From positions 1 through 64,000 of the forward strand of contig JAITLR010000006.1 of the NCBI GenBank assembly GCA_031277805.1: DNA of 64,000 nt. Reading direction: 5' to 3'. The first letter of the stretch is position 1, and every line of letters begins with the position of its first letter. Made by a program: the position numbers and the translations under genes. The notes beneath the pieces are model-generated. The model was given only the letters and a program-made list of their open reading frames with translations, ran no database searches and was not told the DNA's origin. Origin of the DNA: Comamonas sp. Its GTDB lineage: Bacteria; Pseudomonadota; Gammaproteobacteria; Burkholderiales; Burkholderiaceae_C. Below are positions 56,771-64,000 of this stretch, one piece after another.

Positions 56771-58738
56771 TCAGCTCTTGTGCAGCAGATCCGCCACCCG
56801 CTGCTGCAGCAGGCCTGGCGTAGCCTCGAAGGCCGACACTGGCATGCCCGCTTCCAGGCCCACACGATTGAACAGACCGCGACGCAACGGCTTGACCATG
56901 GCGACATTCTTGCCTGCGCGCACTTCGATGCGGCTGAAGTAGGAGCCCCATAGATTGGTCAGCGCCATGGGGATGACAGGCACATTCAGGCCATCGTCTC
57001 TGGCTCGTTCAAGGATCTTCATGATGCCGCCCTTGAAGGGTTGCAACTGACCATCGAAGGTAATGCCCCCTTCAGGGAAGATGGCCAGCAGATCGCCCTC
57101 ACGCAACACCTCTGCAGCACGCGCAAACGCGGCTTCATAGGTCGCTGGGTCTTCCTTGTGCGGAGCGATCGGGATCGCCTTGGCCAGCTTGAACAGCCAG
57201 CCCAGCACCGGCGCCTGGAAGATGCGGTGGTCCATCACAAAGTGGATGGGCCTGGGGCTGGCCGCCATGAGCAGGATGGCGTCGACAAAACTCACATGGT
57301 TGCAAACCAGCACGGCCGCGCCATCGCGCGGGATATGCTCGTCACCACGCACCTTGAAGCGATAGACGAAGTGGGTGATGACCCAAGCCACAAAGCGCAG
57401 CAGATATTCGGGCACCAGCAGGAACACATAGAGCGCCACGATGGCATTGGCAATGCCGGTGATCAGAAACACCTGGGGAATGCTGCAGCCCGCGGCCAGC
57501 AAGGCTCCGGCCAGCACGGCCGAGGCAATCATGAACAGTGCGTTCAGGATATTGTTGGCCGCGATGATGCGAGCGCGGTGCGTGGGCTGGCTGCGCATCT
57601 GGATCAGCGCATACATGGGCACGCTGTAAATGCCCGCCGACAAGGCCAGCATGCCCAGGTCGAACATCACGCGCCAGTGTTTGGTCTGCGCAAAAAAGGC
57701 GCCTACGCCCATCAGCTCGGATGCGGGCAACGCGCGGGTGGCAAAGTACAGATCAATGGCAAACACGCTCATGCCGATAGCACCCAGCGGTACCAGACCA
57801 ATCTCCACCTGACGACGGCTGAAGACCTCGCACAGCAGCGAGCCGATGCCGATGCCGACCGAGAAGATCACCAGCAGCAGCGAGGCCACATGCTCATCAC
57901 CATGCAGCACCTCCTTGGCGAAGCTGGGAAACTGCGAGAGAAACACCGCGCCAAAGAACCACATCCAGCTGATGCCCAGCAGCGAGCGGAACACCACGGG
58001 CTGCTGACGCGCGAGTTGGAGGTTGCGCCAGGTTTCGGTGAACGGATTCCAGTTGATGACCAGCCCTGGATCGGTGGCCGGCGCATGGGGAATGAACTGC
58101 GCGCAGATGCGGCCCACGACCGCTATCGCCACGCAGGCCATGGCAACCTGCATATGACCGACCTGCGGCACGGCGATCAGCAGGCCGCCAGCGACCTGAC
58201 CCAGCAGGATGGCGACAAACGTGCCCATCTCCACCATGCCGTTGCCACCCGTGAGTTCGCGATCGTTGAGCACCTGGGGCAGATAGGCAAACTTGACGGG
58301 GCCGAACAGCGTGGAGTGCAGCCCCATGAGAAACACGCACAGCAGCAGCACCGGTACATTGGCCTGAACAAAGCCCCAGGCTGCAATCAGCATGATGACG
58401 ATCTCAAGATTCTTGACCAGACGGAACATGCGGGTCTTGTCCCACTTGTCGGTCAGTTGGCCTGAAGTGGCCGAAAACAGCAGATAGGGCAGTGTGAACA
58501 GCGCACCAATCACCAGTCCGGCCATGGAAGGTGGCAGCCACGAGACGCTGAGCTGATAGGTCACCATCACCGTGAAGGCGAACTTGAACAGATTGTCGTT
58601 ACCTGCACCGGCAAACTGCGTCCAGAAAAACGGCGCAAAGCGGCGCTGGCCCAGCAGGGCAAACTGATTGGGATGCGAATCCGGGTGCGAGTGCAGCTCT
58701 GTAACAGCTGTCGCCTCGCTGGCTGGTGTTGAATTCAT
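56771..58738 (-). CDS. MFS lysophospholipid transporter-acyltransferase fusion (LplT-PlsC type)
   Basis: A 655-aa two-domain membrane protein. Residues 1-430 are a 12-helix MFS transporter resembling LplT (KFAYLPQVLNDRELTGGNGM is diagnostic). Residues about 450-655 are a PlsC-type acyltransferase: NHVSFVDAILLMAAS gives the HX4D motif, and IFPEGGITFDGQLQPFKGG the second. It would flip and reacylate lysophospholipids. The AMP-binding domain present in larger Aas fusions is absent. A ceramidase-like gene follows on the minus strand upstream. Confidence 0.85.
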   Translation of the reverse strand: MNSTPASEATAVTELHSHPDSHPNQFALLGQRRFAPFFWTQFAGAGNDNLFKFAFTVMVTYQLSVSWLPPSMAGLVIGALFTLPYLLFSATSGQLTDKWDKTRMFRLVKNLEIVIMLIAAWGFVQANVPVLLLCVFLMGLHSTLFGPVKFAYLPQVLNDRELTGGNGMVEMGTFVAILLGQVAGGLLIAVPQVGHMQVAMACVAIAVVGRICAQFIPHAPATDPGLVINWNPFTETWRNLQLARQQPVVFRSLLGISWMWFFGAVFLSQFPSFAKEVLHGDEHVASLLLVIFSVGIGIGSLLCEVFSRRQVEIGLVPLGAIGMSVFAIDLYFATRALPASELMGVGAFFAQTKHWRVMFDLGMLALSAGIYSVPMYALIQMRSQPTHRARIIAANNILNALFMIASAVLAGALLAAGCSIPQVFLITGIANAIVALYVFLLVPEYLLRFVAWVITHFVYRFKVRGDEHIPRDGAAVLVCNHVSFVDAILLMAASPRPIHFVMDHRIFQAPVLGWLFKLAKAIPIAPHKEDPATYEAAFARAAEVLREGDLLAIFPEGGITFDGQLQPFKGGIMKILERARDDGLNVPVIPMALTNLWGSYFSRIEVRAGKNVAMVKPLRRGLFNRVGLEAGMPVSAFEATPGLLQQRVADLLHKS

Positions 58739-58843
58739 GGGTCTCTCCCTGGTGCGCTGCAGGCATTTTGCCTATTTGCTTGCGATTTTGTGTAGGTTTT
58801 ATGCCGCAATCGCTTGATACCCTTGCGTCAGCCGCTATGAAAA

Positions 58844-59644
58844 TTACTGCTCTCGCCATTGTCGCAGCGCACTCAGCACAGGCCATGCAGCGGCGGCCGC
58901 CACCCAGTGCTTGAGGCAGTGGCCGGAGATCAGGTGGCCGCTGACATCAAAGACATCGCTGTCGGACATCTCCAGCAACTTGGCCACGGCATATAGACCG
59001 ATCACCCAACCCAGCTCCACCGGGAGCGCATGGCGACGAGGCGACACAAAGGACAGCCACAGCACCATGAGCATGCCGCCTGCCTGCACCAGAACCCAGG
59101 GCAGGACATTGCTGGTCTGCGCCCAGACCCATACGCTGGCCGGGGCAGCCAGCAGCAGCATCACCGTCGCCACGCGGGCGCTGATATCGTCGATGCGGGT
59201 CTGCACCGCCAGCCCCAGTAAACCGGCGAAAGCCACGCTCATGCCAAGACGGTCCCAGACCAGGCTCGCATCCTGCGGCGCCCAGTGATAGAAGGCCGAA
59301 CCTGCGCCCGAGCACAGCAGCCCCGCAAAAAACAAGGCGCACAGCGCTCTGGCCGTACCGCGCAACCGGCAAAGATCGGCACGCCACAGGGCTACAAAAC
59401 CGGCGAGCCCTGCCAATACAAAACCCAGATTGCTCAGGACATCGGCTGCATGTGGCAGAGCGCCCCAACTGCGCCGATCGGCAAACGCGTGATAGTGCTC
59501 GGGCTGCGCCATGCCGGGCAATACCAGTGCCAGGGTGAACAAAAAAGCCATGCCGCCGAACAGTGCAAAGCGCTGCTCCAGCGTTCCGGAGGTCTTGGGT
59601 ATCGTCATTTCCACAGTGGCAATGGTTGGGGTGTGCAGGCGCAT
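58844..59644 (-). CDS. ceramidase-like CREST-family membrane hydrolase
   Basis: A 266-aa protein with about seven helices. The zinc/catalytic set of the CREST superfamily is visible: GSAFYHW (S-x3-H), WDRLGMS (Asp) and ISGHCLKHW (H-x3-H). HAADVLSNLGFVLAGLAGFV is the conserved first block. AAGGAG 7 nt before ATG 59644 decides the start. Relatives include alkaline ceramidases. The lipid amide substrate in a bacterium that probably lacks sphingolipids is unknown. Divergent from an XRE-type regulator. Confidence 0.75.
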   Translation of the reverse strand: MRLHTPTIATVEMTIPKTSGTLEQRFALFGGMAFLFTLALVLPGMAQPEHYHAFADRRSWGALPHAADVLSNLGFVLAGLAGFVALWRADLCRLRGTARALCALFFAGLLCSGAGSAFYHWAPQDASLVWDRLGMSVAFAGLLGLAVQTRIDDISARVATVMLLLAAPASVWVWAQTSNVLPWVLVQAGGMLMVLWLSFVSPRRHALPVELGWVIGLYAVAKLLEMSDSDVFDVSGHLISGHCLKHWVAAAAAWPVLSALRQWREQ

Positions 59645-59756
59645 GGCGCAGCTCCTTGTGTGATTGCCGCGCAGTATGGGAATCTGCCCGTGCTGCAGCA
59701 TCGATCTTCTACACTTGCGCTACACCGCTGCACCGTCAGTACTACAGACCGATACC

Positions 59757-60488
59757 ATGAGCACGACCGCCGACCTTGTCACCGCCATCAAAAAGGAACT
59801 CAAAGCCGCGCAGATGACCTACGCCGACCTGGCCGAGGCCATAGACATGGCTGAATCCAGCGTCAAGCGCATGCTGGCCAAGGGCGATATGCCGCTGTCG
59901 CGCATCGACGAGATCTGCCGTGCCCTGCATCTGGACTTTGCCGATCTGGCACGCAGCGTGGCCGACAGCCGCCCTCTGCTTCAGCAAATCACGCGTGAGC
60001 AAGAGATTGCCGTCGTCGCTGACCGCAAGCTGCTGCTGACGGCGATCTGCGTGCTCAGCCAGTGGACGCTGGAACAGATCGTTGCCACCTACCGTATCAG
60101 CGAGCCCGAGGGCATTGGCTATCTGGCCCAGCTGGATCGCATCGGCATCATCGAGCTGCGCCCCGGCAACCGATACAAGCTGCGCCTGGCCAAAACCTTC
60201 CGCTGGCAGACCAACGGCCCGGTCATGGATTTCTTTCGTGAAAACGCCGTGCTCGACTACTTTGGCGGTCAGTTTGCTGGCGAGGACGAGACCATGCTGC
60301 TGGTTCACGGCTCCATCGCCCCCCATCTGGCGCCCAGCTTTGTGGAGCGCATACAGCGCATAGGCCAGGATTTCTCCCAGCAGCATCTGCAGGATCAGCG
60401 CCTGGGTGCCAGCAAGATCGAGGGCTACACCCTGGTGCTGGGCATGCGCAAATGGGAACTGCCAGCTTTTGCCGCGCTGCGCCGCTGA
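59757..60488 (+). CDS. XRE-type helix-turn-helix regulator
   Basis: A 243-aa protein. The N-terminal lambda-repressor-like domain is clear: MTYADLAEAIDMAESSVKRM LAKG. The C-terminal 170 residues form an uncharacterised sensor with a second wing-like part (YRISEPEGIGYLAQLDRIGI) and FRENAVLDYFGGQFAGEDET. Start ATG 59757 gives a normal N-terminus. Divergent by about 112 bp from the ceramidase-like gene and likely to control it. Confidence 0.75.
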   Translation: MSTTADLVTAIKKELKAAQMTYADLAEAIDMAESSVKRMLAKGDMPLSRIDEICRALHLDFADLARSVADSRPLLQQITREQEIAVVADRKLLLTAICVLSQWTLEQIVATYRISEPEGIGYLAQLDRIGIIELRPGNRYKLRLAKTFRWQTNGPVMDFFRENAVLDYFGGQFAGEDETMLLVHGSIAPHLAPSFVERIQRIGQDFSQQHLQDQRLGASKIEGYTLVLGMRKWELPAFAALRR

Positions 60489-60499
60489 GCAGTCACTCC

Positions 60500-60548
60500 A
60501 AAATATGTAGCTATATGCGCTTTACCCATCTAGGTTAAAAGCCATTTA
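60500..60548 (+). repeat. interspersed repeat, degenerate copy
   Basis: AATATGTAGCTATATGCGCT followed by TTACCCATCTAGGTTAAAAG resembles the left half of the copy at 35563. The rest of 60489-60695 shows only the RBS of the next gene. Confidence 0.45.
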
Positions 60549-60695
60549 TATACAGAATTCACCGAACAGACACACAAGATTGCAAGACTTCGCACAGCAG
60601 CAACTGCGGGTTGACGCAAGCCACCGAACATAGAGCCCAAGGGATGCCTGAGACCACACACAGGCAACCCATTCCACTCGAATCAAGGAGGCCTC

Positions 60696-61058
60696 ATGCT
60701 GACAATCCGTTCCACAGTCCAAACCGCTCTGGCTGCCAGCGCACTGGCTCTGATGAGTTTCGCCGCTCCCGCCCAGGCCCATGGAACATATGGTCCCGGC
60801 GCCAGCCAGGGGGCTTTTGTGAACGTCCAGTTCGGAGCCCCTCCCCCTCCCCGATATGAGGCCATGCCCGCACCACGCCGTGGCTATATCTGGGCCCCCG
60901 GTTACTGGGAGCCCCGCGGCCACCGTCATGTCTGGCGTGCCGGCCACTGGGTACAAGCCCGCCCCGGTTATGTGTATCGCCCGCCCACCTGGAGCCACCA
61001 TGGCGGCCGCTGGGATTACCGTGGCAGCCGCTGGGACCGCAACCCGCACCGTCGCTGA
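60696..61058 (+). CDS. WXXGXW repeat exported protein
   Basis: A 120-aa protein. Signal peptide ends APAQA-H. The mature part has YIWAPGYWEPRGHRHVWRAG and HWVQARPGYVY, the repeated W-x-x-G-x-W pattern of YXWGXW proteins. The tail is Arg- and Trp-rich. A strong AGGAGG precedes the ATG. Such proteins are envelope-associated with unknown function. Confidence 0.78.
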   Translation: MLTIRSTVQTALAASALALMSFAAPAQAHGTYGPGASQGAFVNVQFGAPPPPRYEAMPAPRRGYIWAPGYWEPRGHRHVWRAGHWVQARPGYVYRPPTWSHHGGRWDYRGSRWDRNPHRR

Positions 61059-61106
61059 TCGCTCCCTCCGCTGGCCTCCTCCGAGTCGTCACTTTCCAGC
61101 GGATTT

Positions 61107-61146
61107 CAGCCCGCACTCTTCACAGGGTGTGGGCTGTTTTTGTTTT
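61107..61146 (+). terminator. terminator after WXXGXW gene
   Basis: CAGCCCGCAC, loop, GTGTGGGCTG then TTTTTGTTTT, 48 nt after the stop. Confidence 0.8.
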
Positions 61147-61244
61147 AACCCTACAGCCTTTATGCTGCATAAGCATATAGAAGCAAGGCATTAATTTACG
61201 GACACAATTGCCCAGATTCACGGTTTATCTGGACAAGTCCCACC

Positions 61245-62255
61245 ATGCGTTTGCTGCCCCGTTTTCTCTCCGGTCTTGCTGCTACAGCGGCGGCGGCCGC
61301 CTTGCTTCCCGCTGCCAGCCAGGCTGCCGATCACGGCGCCGCCAACTATCCTCACCAGCCCATCACCATGATCATGGGCTTCAATGCCGGCTCGGGTGTG
61401 GATGTGATCGGCCGTGTGGCACAGGAGCCTTTGGGCAAGATTCTGGGCCAGCCCATCATCATTGACTACAAGAGCGGCGCGGCCGGAAATATCGGCAGCG
61501 AGTTTGTGGCCCGCGCCAAGCCCGACGGCTACACCATCTACTTCGGCACCGCCGCCACCCATGGCAGCAATGCCGCGCTGTACAAGAAGCTGCCCTTCGA
61601 CGTGGAGGCCGACTTTGTGCCCGTGGCACCGCTGGTGGATGTGGCCAATGTGCTGACCATCAATCCCAATGTCATCAACGTCAAGAACCTCAAGGAGTTC
61701 GTCGACGAGGTCAAGGCCAACCCCGGCAAGTACAACTACGCCTCCACCGGCAATGGTGCAGGCACCCATATGGCGTTTGCCGAATTCAATTCGCGCCTGG
61801 GCCTGGACATGGTCCATGTGCCCTACAAGGGCGGCCCCGAAGCCATCACCTCGGTACTGCGCGGCGAGACCTGCTGCATCATGAATCAGGTGCAGACCGT
61901 GCTGAGCCACTACAAGGCCGGCAAGGTGCGCCTGCTGGGCGTGACCACGGCCAAGCCCGTGGAAGCCGTCAAGGAAGTGCCCACTATTGCCGCCAGCGGC
62001 CTGCCAGGTACCAAGGGCTTCAACAGCTCCATCTGGTTCGGTATCTTTGCCCCCAAGGGCACCGATCCTGCCATCGTCAAAAAGCTCAATCACGCCGTCA
62101 ACGAAGTGCTGAGCCAGCCCGAGGTGCGCGAACGCTTTGTCTCCCAGGGCAACACCATCCGCGAAGAGACACCCGAGCAGTTCAAGAAAACCGTGCATGA
62201 CGATCGCATCAAGTGGGCCAAGGTGGTCAAGGATGCCAAAATAAGTATTGATTGA
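61245..62255 (+). CDS. Bug family tripartite tricarboxylate transporter binding protein
   Basis: A 336-aa periplasmic binding protein. Signal peptide ends ASQAA. HQPITMIMGFNAGSGVDVIG and GAAGNIGSEFVARAKPDGYT are typical, and LDMVHVPYKGGPEAITSVLR is the ligand loop. It is distinct from the Bug protein at 48.6 kb and followed closely by a sense 3' repeat. Confidence 0.88.
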   Translation: MRLLPRFLSGLAATAAAAALLPAASQAADHGAANYPHQPITMIMGFNAGSGVDVIGRVAQEPLGKILGQPIIIDYKSGAAGNIGSEFVARAKPDGYTIYFGTAATHGSNAALYKKLPFDVEADFVPVAPLVDVANVLTINPNVINVKNLKEFVDEVKANPGKYNYASTGNGAGTHMAFAEFNSRLGLDMVHVPYKGGPEAITSVLRGETCCIMNQVQTVLSHYKAGKVRLLGVTTAKPVEAVKEVPTIAASGLPGTKGFNSSIWFGIFAPKGTDPAIVKKLNHAVNEVLSQPEVRERFVSQGNTIREETPEQFKKTVHDDRIKWAKVVKDAKISID

Positions 62256-62355
62256 CACCCCCTGAGCCGCTGCGCGGCTTCCCCCTCTCTCGATGCCTTG
62301 CATCGGGAGGGGGACGGCTCCTTCGCCGCGAGGCGGCTCTTGCTCGGAGCCCTGG
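62256..62355 (+). repeat. hairpin-rich 3' repeat, copy 4
   Basis: CACCCCCTGAGCCGCTGCGC, then CCCCCTCTCTCGATGCCTTG with its complement CATCGGGAGGGGGACGG, then GAGGCGGCTCTTGCTCGGAG. It starts right after the Bug stop. The stem is the most intact of the four. The rest of the gap to 62437 has no gene. Confidence 0.8.
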
Positions 62356-62437
62356 CTTGTATCGTGCCAGTATTGCGTTATCGGTGTTTGTTTGATGCGT
62401 CTGCGGCTCAAGCCTCAGGCGCTTTTGGGTTTTAGCT

Positions 62438-63913
62438 ATGTCAATTTCACCTTCTACGACAGCCGCCACATCGGGGCTGGCAACGCTGGAAGAACGCCTG
62501 CGCGACGATCTGCTCACGCTGGGCTGGCCTGCCAAGGTCTGGATTCCTCCCTCCACCCGCCGCGATCGGCCCGTGCATGACGTGGTCATCATCGGCGCCG
62601 GTCAGGCCGGGCTGGCCCTGCATGTGGCACTGGGTCAGGTCGGCATCAAGCCCGTGTTGCTGGACAAGTCGCCACTGGACTTCGAAGGTCCCTGGGCCAC
62701 CACGGCGCGCATGGAAACCTTGCGTTCACCCAAGGAACTGACCGGCCCGGCCATGGGCATCCCCTCGCTGTCCTTTCGCGCCTGGTTCATCGCGCAATGG
62801 GGCATAGCCGCCTGGACAGAACTGGACAAGATCCCCCGTCTGCAGTGGATGGACTATCTGCGCTGGTATCGCCGTGTGACCAACGCCGATGTGCGCAACA
62901 GCCATGAAGTCGTGGCCGTGCGCCCGCAGGCCGATGGCGTGGTGGAGGTCGATGTGAAGTCCAACGGCGTCATTGCCACCTGGCAAACCCGCCGCCTGGT
63001 ACTGGCCACGGGCCGCGACGGTCTGGGCGGCGCCACTGTGCCCGCCTTCATGCAGGGTGTGGATAAAAAGTTCTGGGCCCATTCCTCCGACGAGATGGAC
63101 TACGCCACGCTGGCGGGCAAGCATCTGGGCGTGGTGGGCGCCGGCGCGTCGGCCATGGACAGCGCGGCGACGGCTCTCGAAAACGGCGCGGCCAGCGTGG
63201 ACATACTGATTCGCCGCAAGCAACTGCCGCAGATCAACAAATCCAAGGGCTCGGGCGTGCCCGGACTGACCCACGGCCAGTACCTGCTGCCTGACGAATG
63301 GAAGTGGCGCATACGCCACTACATCAACGCCCAACAAGTGCCACCGCCCCACGGCAGCACGCTGCGCGTCTCGCGCCATGACAACGCCTTCTTCAACCTG
63401 GGCTGCGCCGTGCAAAGCGCCACGGTCGTGGGCGACAAGCTGCATGTGCAGACCACGGCCGGCCGGTTTGAGCTGGACTTTCTGATCATCTCCACGGGCT
63501 TTGCGATCGACTGGAGCCTGCGCCCCGAGTTCGCGGACATCGCCCCGCATGTCAAGCTGTGGAACAGCCGCTTCACGCCCGCCGCTGGTGATGAGGACGC
63601 GGAATTGAGCGCATCGCCCGACCTGGGCCCACTGTTCGAGTTCCAGGAGAAAGTGCCTGGCGACCTGCCCGGCCTCGACCATATCCACTGCTTCTGCTAT
63701 CCCGCCGCGCTCTCGCATGGCACGGTATCCGGAGATATTCCGGCCATCAGCGATGGCGCGCGCAAGCTGGCTCAGGGCCTGGCTTCGCTGTTCTACCTGA
63801 ACGATATCGAGCAGCACTTCGCCAAGCTGCAAGCCTATGCCGAGCCCGAGCTGGATGGCTCGGAATGGACCGTGGCCGACAGCGCCGCGCGCATCCGCCA
63901 GCTTCAACAATAA
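62438..63913 (+). CDS. flavin-containing monooxygenase-like FAD/NAD(P) oxidoreductase
   Basis: A 491-aa protein. FAD site VVIIGAGQAGLALHVALGQV near residue 50 and a second dinucleotide site HLGVVGAGASAMDSAATALE near 230 are seen. FEGPWATTARMETLRSPKEL and FLIISTGFAIDWSLRPEFAD recall the FMO/baeyer-villiger group. It is followed 10 nt later by the truncated gene, and may share an operon with the Bug gene. Substrate unknown. Confidence 0.75.
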   Translation: MSISPSTTAATSGLATLEERLRDDLLTLGWPAKVWIPPSTRRDRPVHDVVIIGAGQAGLALHVALGQVGIKPVLLDKSPLDFEGPWATTARMETLRSPKELTGPAMGIPSLSFRAWFIAQWGIAAWTELDKIPRLQWMDYLRWYRRVTNADVRNSHEVVAVRPQADGVVEVDVKSNGVIATWQTRRLVLATGRDGLGGATVPAFMQGVDKKFWAHSSDEMDYATLAGKHLGVVGAGASAMDSAATALENGAASVDILIRRKQLPQINKSKGSGVPGLTHGQYLLPDEWKWRIRHYINAQQVPPPHGSTLRVSRHDNAFFNLGCAVQSATVVGDKLHVQTTAGRFELDFLIISTGFAIDWSLRPEFADIAPHVKLWNSRFTPAAGDEDAELSASPDLGPLFEFQEKVPGDLPGLDHIHCFCYPAALSHGTVSGDIPAISDGARKLAQGLASLFYLNDIEQHFAKLQAYAEPELDGSEWTVADSAARIRQLQQ

Positions 63914-63923
63914 GAGACCGCAC

Positions 63924-64000
63924 ATGACTGACATCACCGCCGACACCATTGACCAACTGGCAGGCCTTGCCGCTGGCAACGCCACCTACGGCACCCGCCA
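63924..64000 (+). CDS. start of a truncated gene at right edge
   Basis: ATG at 63924 opens MTDITADTIDQLAGLAAG and runs off the window. It lies 10 nt after the monooxygenase-like stop and looks operonic. Too short to assign; a CMD-domain protein is one possibility. Confidence 0.4.
   Translation, partial: MTDITADTIDQLAGLAAGNATYGTR

Noticed and set aside
57041-58465. 474-aa plus-strand ORF
   Set aside because: Antisense shadow of the MFS-acyltransferase fusion, very rich in His and Gln.
61143-61185. Possible interspersed repeat copy upstream of the second Bug gene
   Set aside because: Only a short stretch resembles the element and the stem is poor.

Overview
The window looks like chromosomal DNA of a Comamonadaceae betaproteobacterium, most likely Comamonas (C. 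testosteroni-like). The evidence is high GC coding sequence, Bug-type solute-binding proteins, a paa cluster linked to a TetR regulator and a Liv-type ABC transporter, a 2-aminobenzoyl-CoA type cluster, and short intergenic repeats that I recall from this family. I ran no database search. Names rest on motifs and translated sequence, and starts were moved inside many ORFs where Shine-Dalgarno spacing and family length supported it.

Layout. 0-0.15 kb: tail of an IS1595-like transposase and a perfect palindrome. 0.2-6.6 kb: creatininase-family amidohydrolase, MATE exporter, DsbD-like reductase, a four-helix membrane protein, and OlsB-like ornithine acyltransferase. 6.8-19.1 kb, all on the minus strand: phenylacetate genes paaG-I-K-A-B-C-D-E, then a TetR regulator, then a Liv-type ABC transporter with a LivM-LivG fusion. 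19.2-24.5 kb, plus strand: hemE, an AT-rich gap with three perfect DnaA boxes, priA, and periplasmic asparaginase. 24.5-28 kb: an accessory-looking segment (SDR, LuxR regulator, GNAT) bounded by related hairpin repeats. 28.1-31.4 kb: AEC transporter and a four-gene operon with a small GTPase and two roadblock/LC7 proteins. 31.6-35.4 kb: Rep-like helicase, small exported protein, outer-membrane phospholipase A.

35.6-44.0 kb: a minus-strand cluster that fits aerobic anthranilate (2-aminobenzoate) degradation through CoA thioesters, with a divergent MarR regulator. It holds a fused monooxygenase/reductase, SDR, enoyl-CoA hydratase, acyl-CoA dehydrogenase, aromatic acid-CoA ligase, thioesterase and RidA. 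44.1-46.4 kb: hypothetical protein, universal stress protein, tgt. 46.4-49.6 kb: LysR regulator divergent from an arylsulfotransferase-like beta-propeller and a Bug protein. 49.9-53.3 kb: LuxR regulator and a 704-aa lipoprotein. 53.3-56.7 kb: envelope proteins of unknown function (zinc ribbon, DUF2145, DUF3047). 56.8-61.1 kb: LplT-PlsC type fusion, ceramidase-like membrane protein, XRE-type regulator, WXXGXW protein. 61.2-64.0 kb: second Bug protein, flavin monooxygenase-like protein, and a truncated gene at the edge.

The strongest unexplained signals are: (1) the hemE-priA gap, which looks like a replication origin or DnaA-titration locus; (2) the GTPase/roadblock operon, whose GTPase lacks a normal G4 motif; (3) a short interspersed repeat that in two genes has become the signal peptide; (4) a second, hairpin-rich repeat that in all four copies starts just after a stop codon in the sense orientation. 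No tRNA, rRNA or CRISPR array was seen.
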